64,000 nucleotides of DNA, taken from Sipunculus nudus. Lineage: Eukaryota; Annelida; Sipuncula; Golfingiida; Sipunculidae. Positions 24,020 to 35,989 of the stretch are shown here, piece by piece (within the stretch, counting starts at the first letter, position 1; each line of letters starts with the position of its first letter). The stretch spans positions 16,243,508 to 16,307,507 of the forward strand of contig CM049313.1 in NCBI GenBank assembly GCA_026874595.1, written 5' to 3'. The position numbers and the translations under genes are program-made. The notes under the pieces are model-generated. The model ran no database searches and was not told the origin of the DNA. It was given only the letters and a program-made list of their open reading frames with translations.

Positions 24020-25429
24020 TGTTAATTCAGTACCATTAGGACTGGGAATCGGGAGAACTGTCTTAACATGGCCTGTGCAGGCGTGGCTTTATTAATGCTT
24101 CCATCGATTAAGTGACCAGTGGGCTATTTAAAGACACCCGCTACATGGATTTTTGATTGTATCTCTTTGACATTAGATAATCAGCACAGAGAGGAATATT
24201 CGTCGAAAGTCACGCTACCCTAAAATAAGCTTAAAATGGCCTGCTAATGCTACGGCCTGTGATAAGAAAAGCTGTACATTTTTCATGTCAGGGCATCACT
24301 GGGGAAAAAGCAACTAAAACAAGATTACACAGGGCAAACATTAAAAGGTAGCCGGGGAGCAGGCGCGAATCTTACCATATCTTAAAATATGATTTCTCTA
24401 ATCACATCTTCCATTTACAGGTATTATTTTTTTATTAATAAACTCTATAAGCGTTTCTACGATTTCAGCTTCGGAAAGCTTTTGCCAAACAAGTGTTATG
24501 GCCCACATGGTGTGTGGTTTCAAAGAGGTGACTGTTGATACATTCTTGGGCCTAGACTGAACCAAACGGACAGATTTTAGTGTCGCTACAGGGCAAAGCC
24601 TGGGACAGGTGCTGATATCTAGCGGTAAATTATGTAACTAATGCCCGTCATGTTCGTCTTGACCCCTGTGCATCTAGGAATAGATTTACGTGATGACGGA
24701 AATCACGGTAGACATTAATGTGAGGCCAGACATTGCCTTTACCGTGCGCTTGTTTTGATCCAGATTACAAAGTGTGTACGTTTGTGGTAGATAGATAGCT
24801 AGAGTTTATTAGATAACGTTCTTATACATGTGCAACATACATATAAATGTTACCGAGGATAACACATTAAAGTATTATTAAAACGTCTACTTCTTATGTG
24901 GTCCTCGAGAAAATAAACATAGTACGGGACTAGAAATACAGTTACTAAAAATATACAAGCTTTTTTTAAAAAATAAAATTGGAACATTTCTGAAAATTTT
25001 CTTAAGAGTTTGCTAAAAATTAAAAAGATATGATTTAAGACATAAGAACTATAACATTTACATAAAAAATCCTACTAAAACATTTTAGGTGCCCTGTTAT
25101 TTCTTAATAAACATGCTACATTTGACCAATACACAAATAGAAAACCATAGCTTGTATATCCAGTTAAATGAATGTACGTTTGTTGTGTAATTTAAACTGA
25201 ATATAAATACTGTCTTCTTCTGATTTCAGTTTGTTCGATAAAAATAATTTAAATTGTTTTTTTAAAACATGCTATCAGGGTGTTTTGCTGAAGCATTGAA
25301 AAGGCTTAGAAGAATGGTGGAATGTATCTTGAAAATTGTCTTAACAATCATATCGCTTCTAAACCAGAAATTAAAAGGGTTTTGTAGGTTTTTTTTTTTT
25401 CTAAACTTTTAATCAATACAGATCCTGCG
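24020..25429. other. Intergenic, no gene seen
   Basis: No coding frame of note. A TATA-like TATTTAAAG near 24125 is not supported by a nearby gene. Confidence 0.4.
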
Positions 25430-25560
25430 ATACTTGGATTTTACAGGTTCTGGTGCAATCGCGAAAATGAAACGCTCGCGAAACGTTCAAAATGAATAAA
25501 TCGCGAAATTTCAGCCTAGCGAAAATAAAGCCAACCACAGTATATCAAAGCAGAATGAAG
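25430..25560. repeat. Short dispersed-type repeat rich in TCGCGAAA
   Basis: GCGATACTTGGATTTTACAG, then ATCGCGAAAATGAAACG, CTCGCGAAACGTTC, AAATCGCGAAATTTC, GCGAAAATAAAGCC. The clustered CGCGAAA words point to a MITE or SINE-like repeat; boundaries are unclear. Confidence 0.4.
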
Positions 25561-26169
25561 GAAAGAGCATAGCGCTCATTTGATTTCTATTCTTATGTAT
25601 ACAACCATAACATATAGAGCTGACTCCCTCTGTAGTTCCATAACCTTCCCTCTTTCAGCTAATTAACTTGTCATCACTGAACAGGATTAACCTCTATGTC
25701 AAATAAAAGGCGTAAACTGTTGTGAGCAAGTACTGTTCTCATGCTAGTGCAGTAGTGACGAGTATAGTGTAACTAACGGCATTCAAACGTAACAGAAATT
25801 GATTGCTTTATGCTTGACTTTTATTTTATATTTCCTACAGCAGCATACTAGTTTGCATGGAAAAAAAACTTTAATCACTAAATATCCGAATATGTTGAAT
25901 TAATCATCACTTAAAATATTTTAAAGAGACACAAAGGCAGTATTTGATTTGTGTGTCCCAGTTACTGACATTTCTATTACAATATGAAACTGAAAAAGTC
26001 ATACCATCAGCAAAACATGGTAACGCTATCTACTCGCAAAACATGGTCATTCATAAATATATAAAAATAAACTACAATTCTTTTAGTTAGCTACCTTTTT
26101 TGTTATCCTTTATGTTTATTTGCGGGTTGAATGCGGGCTGACTTTTGGTTAAAAATTTGATTTATACTT

Positions 26170-26299
26170 TACAGGACCGGGGCAGTGCGGGCCGGGTTTT
26201 CCCAACTGCGGGGCGGGGCGGGTTTTCACAACTGCGGGGCGGGGCGGTTGTTAAAGTTTGGAGTTAAGTGGTATTTATAACTCAACTCCAAACTTTAAC
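26170..26299. repeat. GC-rich duplicated block followed by 16-bp perfect hairpin
   Basis: ACTGCGGGGCGGGGCGG occurs twice at about 26204-26247. Next come perfect inverted arms GTTAAAGTTTGGAGTT (26250-26265) and AACTCCAAACTTTAAC (26284-26299) around an 18-nt loop. A stable hairpin is possible. Confidence 0.7.
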
Positions 26300-26430
26300 A
26301 TGCATCAAACTGTATATTAAATTGCATATACATACAATCAAATATAAAAGTGAATTCACATACCAATGATGTCAGGGCTGCACTCCTTAAAATACAGAAG
26401 ATGGCGCTTTAAGTCAGCAAACGAAAATAT
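26300..26430 (+). repeat. Inverted repeat, left copy (partner 31190-31340)
   Basis: AATATAAAAGTGAATTCACA then TACCAATGATGTCAGGGCTG is matched on the minus strand at 31190-31260. The match extends to about 130-150 bp at lower identity. The matched part contains a TATAAAA word and a coding-like frame (NDVRAALL..KMAL) in both copies. Confidence 0.7.
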
Positions 26431-26505
26431 AAAGTGGTATTTATAACTCTATATACTTGTCTTTAACCTTTGAAATATTTGGGGGGATCTTGATGTACGA
26501 TAACT

Positions 26506-27720
26506 TTGCTTTTTAGAAACTGGGGACAGACCCTAAACAAACATTTCAAACATTATGACACTCCAGCAACACAAAGAAAACAAAAATGCATCCTTAAACA
26601 TGATATATACAGAATAACAGACCAGTCTGCTATTACAGCTTTAAAGGAGGACATACAAGCAGCCGGTGTTATGCCATTCAGAGAGCAAACACTCCGGGCC
26701 ATAGGGCCCCTATGTACACCAGCAATATTTTCCTTTGTATGGAACTCTTAGAACTATCCCCACGGATAATGGCATAGAAACCAGTGCTAGAGCATGGGAT
26801 AAAAACCTTAAAGAACTGGGCATAGAACACAGAAGGTCTACGGCCTACCACCCGCGATCAAAAGGGAAAATCGAGCATGTAAATTGGACAGTAAAGGAAC
26901 TTCTGCCCAGAATACTTGCAAATAACTCTGACCATAGGGAATCTGCCATAGGTCATGTACAATGAGCTCACAACAGTTCCCGTAACGAAGCAACAGGGAT
27001 GTCCATTATCTGGTCGTATTTGGGAGATATCCAAATGCTCCATTACGCCACATTGATCCTAATTAGGCTTATACATTAAATGATAAAATACACAGTTTGC
27101 ACAGCATCTGGCTGCAGACTAAAGTCATACTTTCAAGCCAGCCGCGTACCATACAGACTTAGATCTGAACGACAAGCCAATGCGCCAGAACTGGCAGACA
27201 GTACGGCAAACCTATTTAAAATTTAGAATCCTATGACATTTTCTGTCGAATGTGACCCTCAGTGGGTGATAACACAACAACGTAACACTACATGTCACAT
27301 ACAAAACACGCATTCTTGGGCAATAAAGGAAGTTCATCGTTCAAAAGTTGCTTCCGCTCCAACAAATGCTGACTGGAAGCAGATCTGCCCAAACAGACCT
27401 AAACACACACGTCACGTACGAAGTAGGACAAGACGTATACCTTTGCCGAGACCGAACAGACAGACTCGTTACCAAGAAAAGGCAGGCTTTCTGGGAAACG
27501 CACAGACAATCTGAGGTTTGCGAATTCTTATGCCTGGGGATGGCAAAACGCCAAATTGCTACGAACGTGAAGAGTCTGGACATGTCGCCGATGAATGTGA
27601 CGTCAGATTACACAGACTGGTGAATGGGGATTTCTCAGGCATCCTCCCGAAATCACTAAATAAAATTAGGGCCTGGTTGAACAGGAATGGAAAAAAATCT
27701 ATGCTAAGTAAACAATAACC
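26506..27720 (+). pseudogene. Decayed Ty3/gypsy-like retroelement: integrase and zinc-knuckle remains
   Basis: 26755-26930 reads TIPTDNGIETSARAWDKNL, then LGIEHRRSTAYHPRSKGKIE and NWTVKELLP. The D of TDNG, the YHP-S-GK motif and the following E are the second and third parts of a retroviral-type integrase core; the first catalytic Asp is not found. About 27390-27500, in another frame, has VTYEVGQDVYL like the region after the core. About 27540-27600 has a CCHC-like motif (CYERE..GH..DEC) whose second Cys position is Arg. Frames shift and stops are present, so it is inactive. Finding the knuckle downstream of integrase is unlike the usual gag-pol order. Confidence 0.7.
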
Positions 27721-27958
27721 ATCAGGTTAAGCAAACTCCCACACCACATAACGACGAACCTGTAGCAGGGCCATCAAATGATTATACACACACAGGCCTA
27801 CGTCTGCTGGTCGTAGCAGCAAAACACAAGAAAACAAAACTTCGCAACTCTTACTGAACAGGGACATTCAAAGTAAATGTCATACAAGCCTTACTTTACA
27901 TGTGTATATGTATGTAGACGTGTTCATTAAAATCAAAAGGACAAAAATATCAGTTGTA

Positions 27959-27963
<5 letters not shown>

Positions 27964-28004
<41 letters not shown>

Positions 28005-28019
28005 AATATATATATATAT
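27964..28019. repeat. AT dinucleotide microsatellite
   Basis: Alternating AT with a few interruptions, just before the minus-strand relic region. Confidence 0.9.
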
Positions 28020-28249
28020 TGTAAATCTATTTTTTGTACCTCTGTTTTAATATACTATATGCACCCGTGGAAAATCCACGGTTCTATTTCATGAAAAGTT
28101 TTGTAATAAGCTGGCATGGATTGTCGCATACTTTTATCCTGTGCTTTTCGTAGTAGTCATTGGGCTGAGGGGTGTCCTGTGTGCAATCATGTCCTCACAA
28201 TTGAATCATATATAACTCGAAAAGTAAATGAGGTAGGGGACTGATTTGG

Positions 28250-28732
28250 CGTCTTTGCCTATGTTTTCAGGCAATGGTCTTGTATATTTCCATTCATCCA
28301 TCTGAAATTTCTAAGATAGGATATTGGAGTTAGTAGTTTATTGCTGTTGCTTTGGTACCATGGTCCAAATTTTCTAGTAAAGTCACTTCCAGTCAGAACA
28401 TAAATGGCTGGAAGAACATAAATATAGGCTGGCCGACTCTTTTTGTCGGATCATGAATTAGAATATACCTCGTTTTTGTCTCACATTCTCATTCTGAGCC
28501 ACACTTCATTAAATCCACTTAACATAAACAGATGTGAAAAGTACAATACAAGTACAAACACATCTGTGTCACCAGAGAGAATAACGATCTGCATCAGCCC
28601 ACTTTTTATCCCAAAGAGAGCAAGAGGAATAATTCGGACATTCGCTTCTTCATGATTAGAGGCTAATTCTAGATGATGTGTGAGCGCTCCATTTTTTGAC
28701 CGACTGTGTCTTAAGGGAAATATTATATCCAA
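28250..28732 (-). pseudogene. Relic of a widespread uncharacterised EEAD/DTDV/TGSD protein family
   Basis: On the minus strand from 28732, one frame reads ASNHEEANVRIIPLALFG, then QIVILSGDTDVFVLVLYF, FNEVWLRMRM, two in-frame TGA stops, then YVLPAIYVLTGSDFTRKF. From memory these match, in order, the EEADT..LH, S-DTDV-VLL and LPa-HalTG-D-T blocks of a protein family common in invertebrate genomes and often repeat-associated. Its acidic motifs suggest a nuclease fold, but that is inference. The stops make this copy dead. Confidence 0.6.
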
Positions 28733-29124
28733 CCTGTACTATTCTACTGAAGACAATGTGTACACTTATGTCTCTCTGAGTAAAACATTCCACTTGACAC
28801 TTAAAGTTTAACTTTATTATTTGATAATGGAGAGAAATTGTCCCTTAGTTGTTTAGTGTCCAAAGAAATGTTGCTAACAAGAACAGGAGTTTTCAATGTG
28901 CCCCTCTGTCTTTCACAGATACCATGATGTTAGAGTCAAAAATGAAATATTTACATTTTACACATATCCGAGCACCAAGCCCAGGAACTGTTCAAATAGT
29001 TCCACAAAGGTGGTAACACTCTGATTTTTATTATATTATTATATATGCCAACCAACAACACAGCCTGTTGGCATATGCAGAATATAGAAATTTTTCTCGA
29101 GATTTTGTTTATATTTGTTGTTCT

Positions 29125-30010
29125 TTTAGTTCAACAGACTGTGAGTCATCTGAGCTATAGCGATCACCCTTTGTCCATCGTCCGTCCGGCCGGCCATGAA
29201 CAGGGCGAAAATCGTACCCATTAGATCTAGAAACGTTTAACTGAACATCCAGGGAGGTCCTGGGCAAATATCCGAAAAAAAAACTAGGTCACTGTGATAT
29301 ATATTCTACCGACTATAGGAAAACAAAAAAAATTATTCGTGTACCCTGAATGTCAGATGGGCACATATAGTATCTGATGACCCAGAATCCTCTAATGCAA
29401 CATCTAAGGAGCTTCTGGACAAATCTCAAAGGAAATCTAAAATTAATTCATAGTGACCTATATTCTGCGAGCTACTGGTCCAAAGCATAACTTTGAGCAG
29501 TCAGACAAGGCACTAATTATAACTATTGGCCCTAGGATTTTCTAACATAACATTCAGACATGTCCAAGGCAAATCTCCTTTGAAACTTGAAATCAGGTCG
29601 TGGTGATTAATATTCGGCTAAAACATGATCTTGAGCACCCAGACTGTCTGACTGGGTTCAAATGATATCCGTTAGCCCTAGAATATTTTAACCTACCATT
29701 CAGCTTAGGGAAGTTCTGGGCAAATCTCCTTCGAAACCTGAAATAAGGTACCTAGAGCATTCTAATGTAACATCCAGGGAAGTCCTTGGAACGACTTTAT
29801 TGAATCCTGAAATTAGATCAATGTAACCTTAATGTTGTGCGTTAAAGGGAAAGCACGATTTAAACACTGTGAAAGTCAGATTGGTACAAATCATTACAGC
29901 TGAACCTTGAATCTTCTCACTTAAAATTCAAGCAGGTCCAGGATAAATCCCCATCAACAACTGAGACTGGGTCATGGTGATTTATATTGTTTGCTGCGAA
30001 CAGCAACCTA
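29125..30010 (+). repeat. GTCC-headed repeat family 2b, forward copy
   Basis: Head TTTAGTTCAACAGACTGTGA, then CATCTGAGCTATAGCGATCA and a short GTCC run, followed by diverged units at ~150-170 bp (CCTAGAAT..TCTAA, AGTCC-GGGCAAATCTCC, GAAACCTGAAAT-AGGTC). The same element lies reversed at 35990-36510. Confidence 0.75.
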
Positions 30011-30607
30011 ATTTTGAGCATATACCTGTGAAATCAACATACCTGTGAACCAATAAAAAGTCACAGGGGGGTCTTGTAACTGGTCGTATAGTGTTACCCC
30101 AACTGAAAGGCTCTCGCATTAAAAACCTGAGTCATGTGGTCTTGTGAAGCTTTACTTCATGTAGAGGGAAGTATTGGGATCAATGGGGACCTGTAACCGC
30201 TCATTGCACTAGACGCTCTGTGGCCGGGAGAAATACAGGAAAATCCTCGAGGCGCCTTCTAAAAAAAAAAAAATGACATACGTGGGGACCTTAAACCACA
30301 CAAGAATTAGGGGCCCCTATTAGGGGAATGTTAAAATGATAAATTATGAAGCTTAATAGGGAATAAATCCTTAAAATAAAACAAACTTGTCCTAGAAGAG
30401 CGCACCACCGATAAGTGTGTCGTATTTCGAAGGCCAAATGATAACGTAAGCAGGTTAACCATTGTCTAGAAAACACCAACCGCGTATTAATTATATGGAT
30501 TATTTCACATTATTTCTTTCCCATTTGCAGATAACACAGCAGAGGGCAGCCGACCCCACTAGCTCAACTTACACATATATAATTTGTTTGTAGGATTAGA
30601 TGATTCA

Positions 30608-30689
30608 TAACAGCCACCACTGGCCATGGTCTTAGTTTTGTAAAAAGAATAACAGCCACCACTGGCCATGGTCATAGTTTTGAAAAAGA
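30608..30689 (+). repeat. 41-bp tandem duplication
   Basis: TAACAGCCACCACTGGCCAT begins at 30608 and again at 30649; the two units differ at only a few positions. Confidence 0.9.
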
Positions 30690-30961
30690 CCCTTGTATAA
30701 TGAGAGAAGGTAGTACTGTTGTTGTTTCTATTTCAGGGGGCCCTTCCTGCCCCCTGATGACAATCTCAGTCAGCAAATAATACAGTCACCCCGGTGCTGT
30801 CATTTTTAGCCGTGCAGACAGAGTCAAAGGATTAAAAGATGGAACTTGCATGTACAGATCACCGTGGTGCAATTCACTGGAGTTGTGGTTTGGTAGCCGG
30901 CTCACAGCCTATACACAGACTACTTTCGCCATAAAACAAACAAACAAAAAAGGCCTCCTCT

Positions 30962-31340
30962 TCAAAAGGCTAGGTAATATGGCTGCTTCCTAAAACAAAA
31001 TTCACTAAAGTGCAGAATTTTCCCATAGGGGAGAAAGATGTAACTACCCGCCTTGGTAAGCCCTTCGGTTTTTATAAGCCTGGCTACTACAAGGCGGTTA
31101 GTGAATCTTGCCCTCTCGAGCACACACATGGTTCTGGCGCTCCGCCCAGTTTTAGCGTCCAGTGGATACAGAAGATTTAGTTTGCTGACCTGAAGCGCCA
31201 TCTTCTTTATTCCCAGGAGTGCAGCCCTGACATCATTGGTATGTGAATTCACTTTTATATATTATTGTACCTACAATATCATATGTAGTTTGATGATTAT
31301 TAAAGTTTATAGTTATAGGGTATTTATTACTCAATATACT
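30962..31340 (-). pseudogene. Inverted repeat, right copy, with coding-like frame
   Basis: The minus-strand open frame from 31252 to 30962 reads NSHTNDVRAALLGIKKMALQ, then LLYPLDAKTGRSARTMCVLE, and keeps open for 96 codons. Upstream on that strand is TATAAAAG. The same start, disrupted, occurs forward at 26348-26430. The shared block suggests the end of a mobile element. Its protein is not recognised. The start codon in this frame is GTG, so a true start is not established. Confidence 0.4.
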
Positions 31341-33650
31341 TATCGTGGTTCTTTGAATTATCTAGTCGGATAGGAAAACAAGCTCCTGTCCTCAGAAATA
31401 GAAATCAACTACAATGGGTAGACATCTAGTTTAATCAAAAACCAATACCCGAAAAGAGTTAGGTTAAAGATGAAGATTAAAAGAGCATATAGTGTTGAAC
31501 TAACTAATTCTAAGTTAAGGCAAAATTCTTGCACATATATAGAATGCTGCGTGAAAATAAGCATATAAAATAAAACGGTTGACAGAGTGTTTTTGTAGAT
31601 ACCTATTCTAAAATTTGCTAATTTATATTCAATGAGATGACCAACAAACCTGATCCTTCTGAAGATCTCCAGGTTATGTTAAATTTACATTTGTTTTAAT
31701 TCCCTGCATTTGCAAACGGAGGGATCTCAACGACTATGTTACAATACAAATAAATATTAGTAGTGTTAAACTCCTTATAAATCCTCGGATGCCGCTATAA
31801 AATGCTATAAGATGCTGTTTTTAAATGTGACCAAATTGTCACGACAAAATTATTTTTAAGAATTCATACATATAGGACAAAGGGTGGCGGGTTTCTAATA
31901 TATGAAATCTCATGTTTCCCTGAAAAAATAACATATTTATAAATTCATACTTGATTTTACTTAGTTGATTTAATTGATATAATTGAATAGCATTATTTTC
32001 TTAATCTAATAGTTGAAAATGAAATTTGTAAGTCTCCAATTATTTCTAATAATTCATCTATGTGTAGGTTGCGGTGGCTTCACTAAGTACAAACGAAGAT
32101 CCCACATTCATTGTGAAGAAATCAAAAGATAAATTAGATATGTTTTATTGTTTGTCAGATAACGTCCTTAAAGCCAGCTGCCTTATATAATGAGCAAGAC
32201 CGCATGATTTATCAATATTTTCTCATTATGAATTGCAAATTGCTCTTTTTCCATTGCACTTCGAAACTAATAATATAAATCTAATTTTCTTTTTTTTTAT
32301 ATGGACTAAGGATTGCTGTTTTTGTTCGGCATTAATTACCTAACATGACTTGAATGACCAGTTCTGTATTAAAGACATGTTTATGGTAAATAATAATATA
32401 AAAATATTGTTCATATTATAGTATGTGATTATTTTGATCTTAAACAAATAAACGTGGAATTGAAGACCTATCGCTTAAATTCATATTGATAGGGAAAAAT
32501 TTTGATGGTAAAATGGCTGGATAATAAATATGAATTGATGTCCACCGAAACACTAAAATATGTTATAATTTTCGATCTATTATGACGAATTTTTATGCTA
32601 GTTAATTTGGCCCCCCCCCCACCTTTGGCTTCTTCGTTCTGTTCCACTTGACTTTCAGGACTTTGTTTTCTTGTTGACTCGCTCTGTGAATGGAACCCCT
32701 TTATTGTTCTGCTAGGCCGATTTAAATGATTGTGTTATTCAAAACTGACGTCGACAAACCAATGGTTCAGTAATTGTCCTCCTCCCTGCTACGCAGCAAA
32801 GTAGATTTGTCCAACATCACAGCTAAGACTTTTGGAGAATACATTCATTTTGACGTATTTTGATTTATCAAATTTGTCTCTTGTCAAGATTAATTTCAAA
32901 ATCTTTATCAAGTAGTATTAAATGTTTTGAGGAAATAGTTGTGGGAAACCTCATGGACCACCCATACGTATAGTACAATGAAGTTTACCAGCACCTTCAT
33001 CCTGCGTAATTGGAAATTTACTCAAAAGGCTCCAGACTTTATCATTTATTGTAGTAGTTTTTTTTTGGGGGGGGGGGGGGGGGGAATGCGCATACCTTCC
33101 GTGTGACATATCATACGAATTTTCCTTGGATAAAGAGTTCCGAGTATTATTACTTTTGAAGTATTTAATATTTTAGAAACTTGAAATTGAATTAATGTCA
33201 TATGGCTGTTAAGGAAAATGCTAAATTAGGCCCCCTAGAAAGTGGTCTAGTACATTTACGTGCTTGATCCGAGAAATCAAACTATATCATATATGTCGCA
33301 TTATACATATGTATCATCACAATATATTGTCAAACAGATATTGCATTCAGGATTTTTTTAAAAGGACGTCCTGCTAAAAATGGCAATAAATATGTACAAC
33401 AGATGTAATAAACATATAGACATGAGTACAACAGAAAAAAATGACAGGCTTGACATAAGATTTAATCTCACGCTTGTTTGAATACTGTAATGATAAAAAA
33501 ACCCCATAACATTGCATTTTTCATTACATTGAAAAATGTTATATGTACGTAAGAATAAAGATGTACTTTAAGATAAATAAGTCATGTATAAATGTTTAAT
33601 GGGCATAAAATGTTTAAAAACGTAAAATTTAATTGTCCTTTATTGGCGTT
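31341..33650. other. Intergenic, no gene seen
   Basis: AT-rich with poly-C near 32610 and poly-G at about 33067-33084. No coding or repeat structure could be supported. Confidence 0.45.
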
Positions 33651-33677
33651 TCAGTATCTGTATAATTAAGATGCAGC

Positions 33678-33696
33678 TGCATAGGGCCCCTATGCA
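33678..33696. repeat. Interrupted palindrome TGCATAGGG-C-CCCTATGCA
   Basis: Nine-bp perfect arms around one base. A related CATAGGGCCCCTATG occurs near 26700, at the retroelement relic. The minus-strand open frames that follow (33690-34133) show no known domain. Confidence 0.55.
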
Positions 33697-34572
33697 CTTT
33701 TTTTCTTTAAGGTCCTCCACGCACGTCGAGCTTTTTCGGAGGAGCCCCGGGGATTTTCCTGCATTTTGAGCTTATTGGCCCGTTCAATCCATGGCCAGAA
33801 AACCAGCGGAGCGATTTTAATATTATTATGGTTCAATAAACTGTCTAAATAAGGCGGGGTCAGAGAAAATAAGGCAAGTACTAGCAATATTTGAATCACA
33901 AGAGATAGAAGTGAATCTATTAACATAATCATTCACCAGTTTTGGCACGATGCGATCCTCTTCGGTCTTAATTCTTGTGTCGCACCTATTGTAAAATCAT
34001 ACCAAACAGGCTCTGCCGGAGCCCGGTGTTTCTCGTGCATACGTTGTTTAAGAAAAAGGTTGTTCAAAAGGAAGGGGGGGGGGGGGCACACCTTTTCTTT
34101 AGGATCCGCAATCTCCAAAGACGTTGAAAACATATTGCCGTTACATCTTTAAACAGATCCACATTCCATTAACCGATCAGAGCCTACGTCCTCTAATCAA
34201 TCATGTGTTCTTTGGTAAACTTTTTATGTATAAACTCTGTCACACCGGTTTCACCTGGCGAGGGACAGAACAAAAACCTACGAATAGGCGGCTTATACAC
34301 GGGGACAAAGATATTGCCCTCAGTCATAATGGTTTTAAGAAAATAGTATATTATAATGAATATTATTCTTATTACCTCCAACGTTTAATGGTCTTTTCAT
34401 ACGGTTAACCAAAACATTCTACAAATTATCAGCAAAATATATGCATAACTTTTTGTGTCAGTTTGCTTTGAGCCAAAGCAAAGCATCATTTTTTTCTGGC
34501 ACCGAAAGATGTTAACCTGCTTTTACCTGGGAGCGTGGTAAGTTTTCGAGCGGACCTGCTTATTCCAGGTTG

Positions 34573-34615
34573 TTATGGAACCTTATATAAACAGATCACG
34601 TATGCGTGATGAACA
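34573..34615 (+). repeat. ~40-bp repeat, copy 2 (partner at 23978)
   Basis: GGAACCTTATATAAACAGAT then CACGTATGCGTGATGAACA. It lies directly left of the solo LTR at 34651, and includes a TATATAAA box-like word. Confidence 0.6.
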
Positions 34616-34650
34616 CAAATTTTGTAATGGAGATAAAAAAAATCAGATTC

Positions 34651-35388
34651 TGTAACACTAGGCAGCGTGAAATGTCTAGGGGAATGGATAAAGAAGTCAG
34701 TGGTTTTTTGTTAACAAATAATTATAATTTATTCTTAAAACAACCCTAACATTACAATACACTAAGTCAATACAATGATACAGTAAAACAGTGGTATAAC
34801 AACAAATCAATACAATCACACAATAAAATAAACAATGTGCACAGTACCTGGATACCAACACCGTCACAACGATAAGTTCTTTATATGTCTATGCCGGATG
34901 AAAAGTCCACACCAATCCTCTCGGAGAATAACAGTCCAATGTAAAGCTCATGTAACAATCCAGAAAGTAAACTGAGGCAGGCAGCACTAAATTGTATAGA
35001 GTTAGTAATGGCAGAATCCCTGAAATTACTGGATAATCGGACAGGTCCTACAAACTGACATAAACACGTCTGTGTCCGCTGGAATTTTCTCTCTTCTCTC
35101 TCTGTTTAAAACACAGCCCCTATTTATAACTTCTCACCCCCAAGCCGAGAATTTTCAACTTCTCGAAAAGTCTAAAGGATCTTACACAACACACAGCGAA
35201 CACGCGTTACAGGAAGCATCTAAAAGAACATCGCTGTGCCTCGACATACCATGGTTCACACGTGACCTCGGCCAGGCGAGAAAGCCCCAAGCTAGCATGA
35301 CAACGAGAGTTCAACCAGTACAGATTAAATAGAGAATGCAATACGCGGCCAGACACGGGCGCCACAACACGAGTTACGCCCGTGTCAC
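34651..35388 (-). mobile_element. Probable solo LTR, minus orientation
   Basis: On the minus strand it starts TGTGACACGGGCG and ends CTAGTGTTACA, so the ends are TG...CA in the form of an imperfect inverted TGTnACA. In the same orientation a TATA box (TTATAAATAG, 35121-35130 region) is followed by AATAAA (34728-34733), the order expected for U3-R-U5. Length is about 738 bp. No internal retroelement sequence adjoins it and no 5-bp target duplication was seen. Confidence 0.55.
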
Positions 35389-35989
35389 ACAATATAAAGG
35401 GCACATGTAACAAGGTCAATCATGCTGTTTGAATCTATTTACCTGAGCCTGTCTTTCCTCTTTGGCAGCTATACGTTGCATTTTCACGTGCAAGAAAAAA
35501 ATTACGTGTCTAATATCATGCCTAAGGTGACCCTTACACTTTGCTATAGTCATATAATTTCTTCAAATTAATGTCACAGTAGATGGCTTCTATATGCAAT
35601 CGTTTTCATCACGATGTAGTACCCTTATTGTTTATCGTAAAAAATTTCATTAATAAATAGTAGATCCTATATGTTCTTATATAGGGAAAGCAGGTTCCTG
35701 GAGAATTCTAGCACAAGCAAACTTCATACCATATATATGAATCACATGGAAAAATCCTTCCCAGAAGCCCAGAATTAAAATATGCAAAATTTAGTCCCTA
35801 CCACGGGATTTTCCACGGGAGCATTTCGTTATCTTGAAAGCAGGAACGAATTTGGCTTCACAGACTTGGGTAGCAAGTTTATTCAAGTTCTTGAGTATGA
35901 CATGTTTTAAAAAATTGTTTTGGTTTCGGGAGTATGAAATTTTCCCCTCTCGGTGCATCTTTGTTAAATACAGAGATTTTATTTAAGAG

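Noticed and set aside
33690-34133. Two adjacent minus-strand open frames as a gene
   Set aside because: Different frames, no recognised motif and a poly-G tract within; composition does not persuade.
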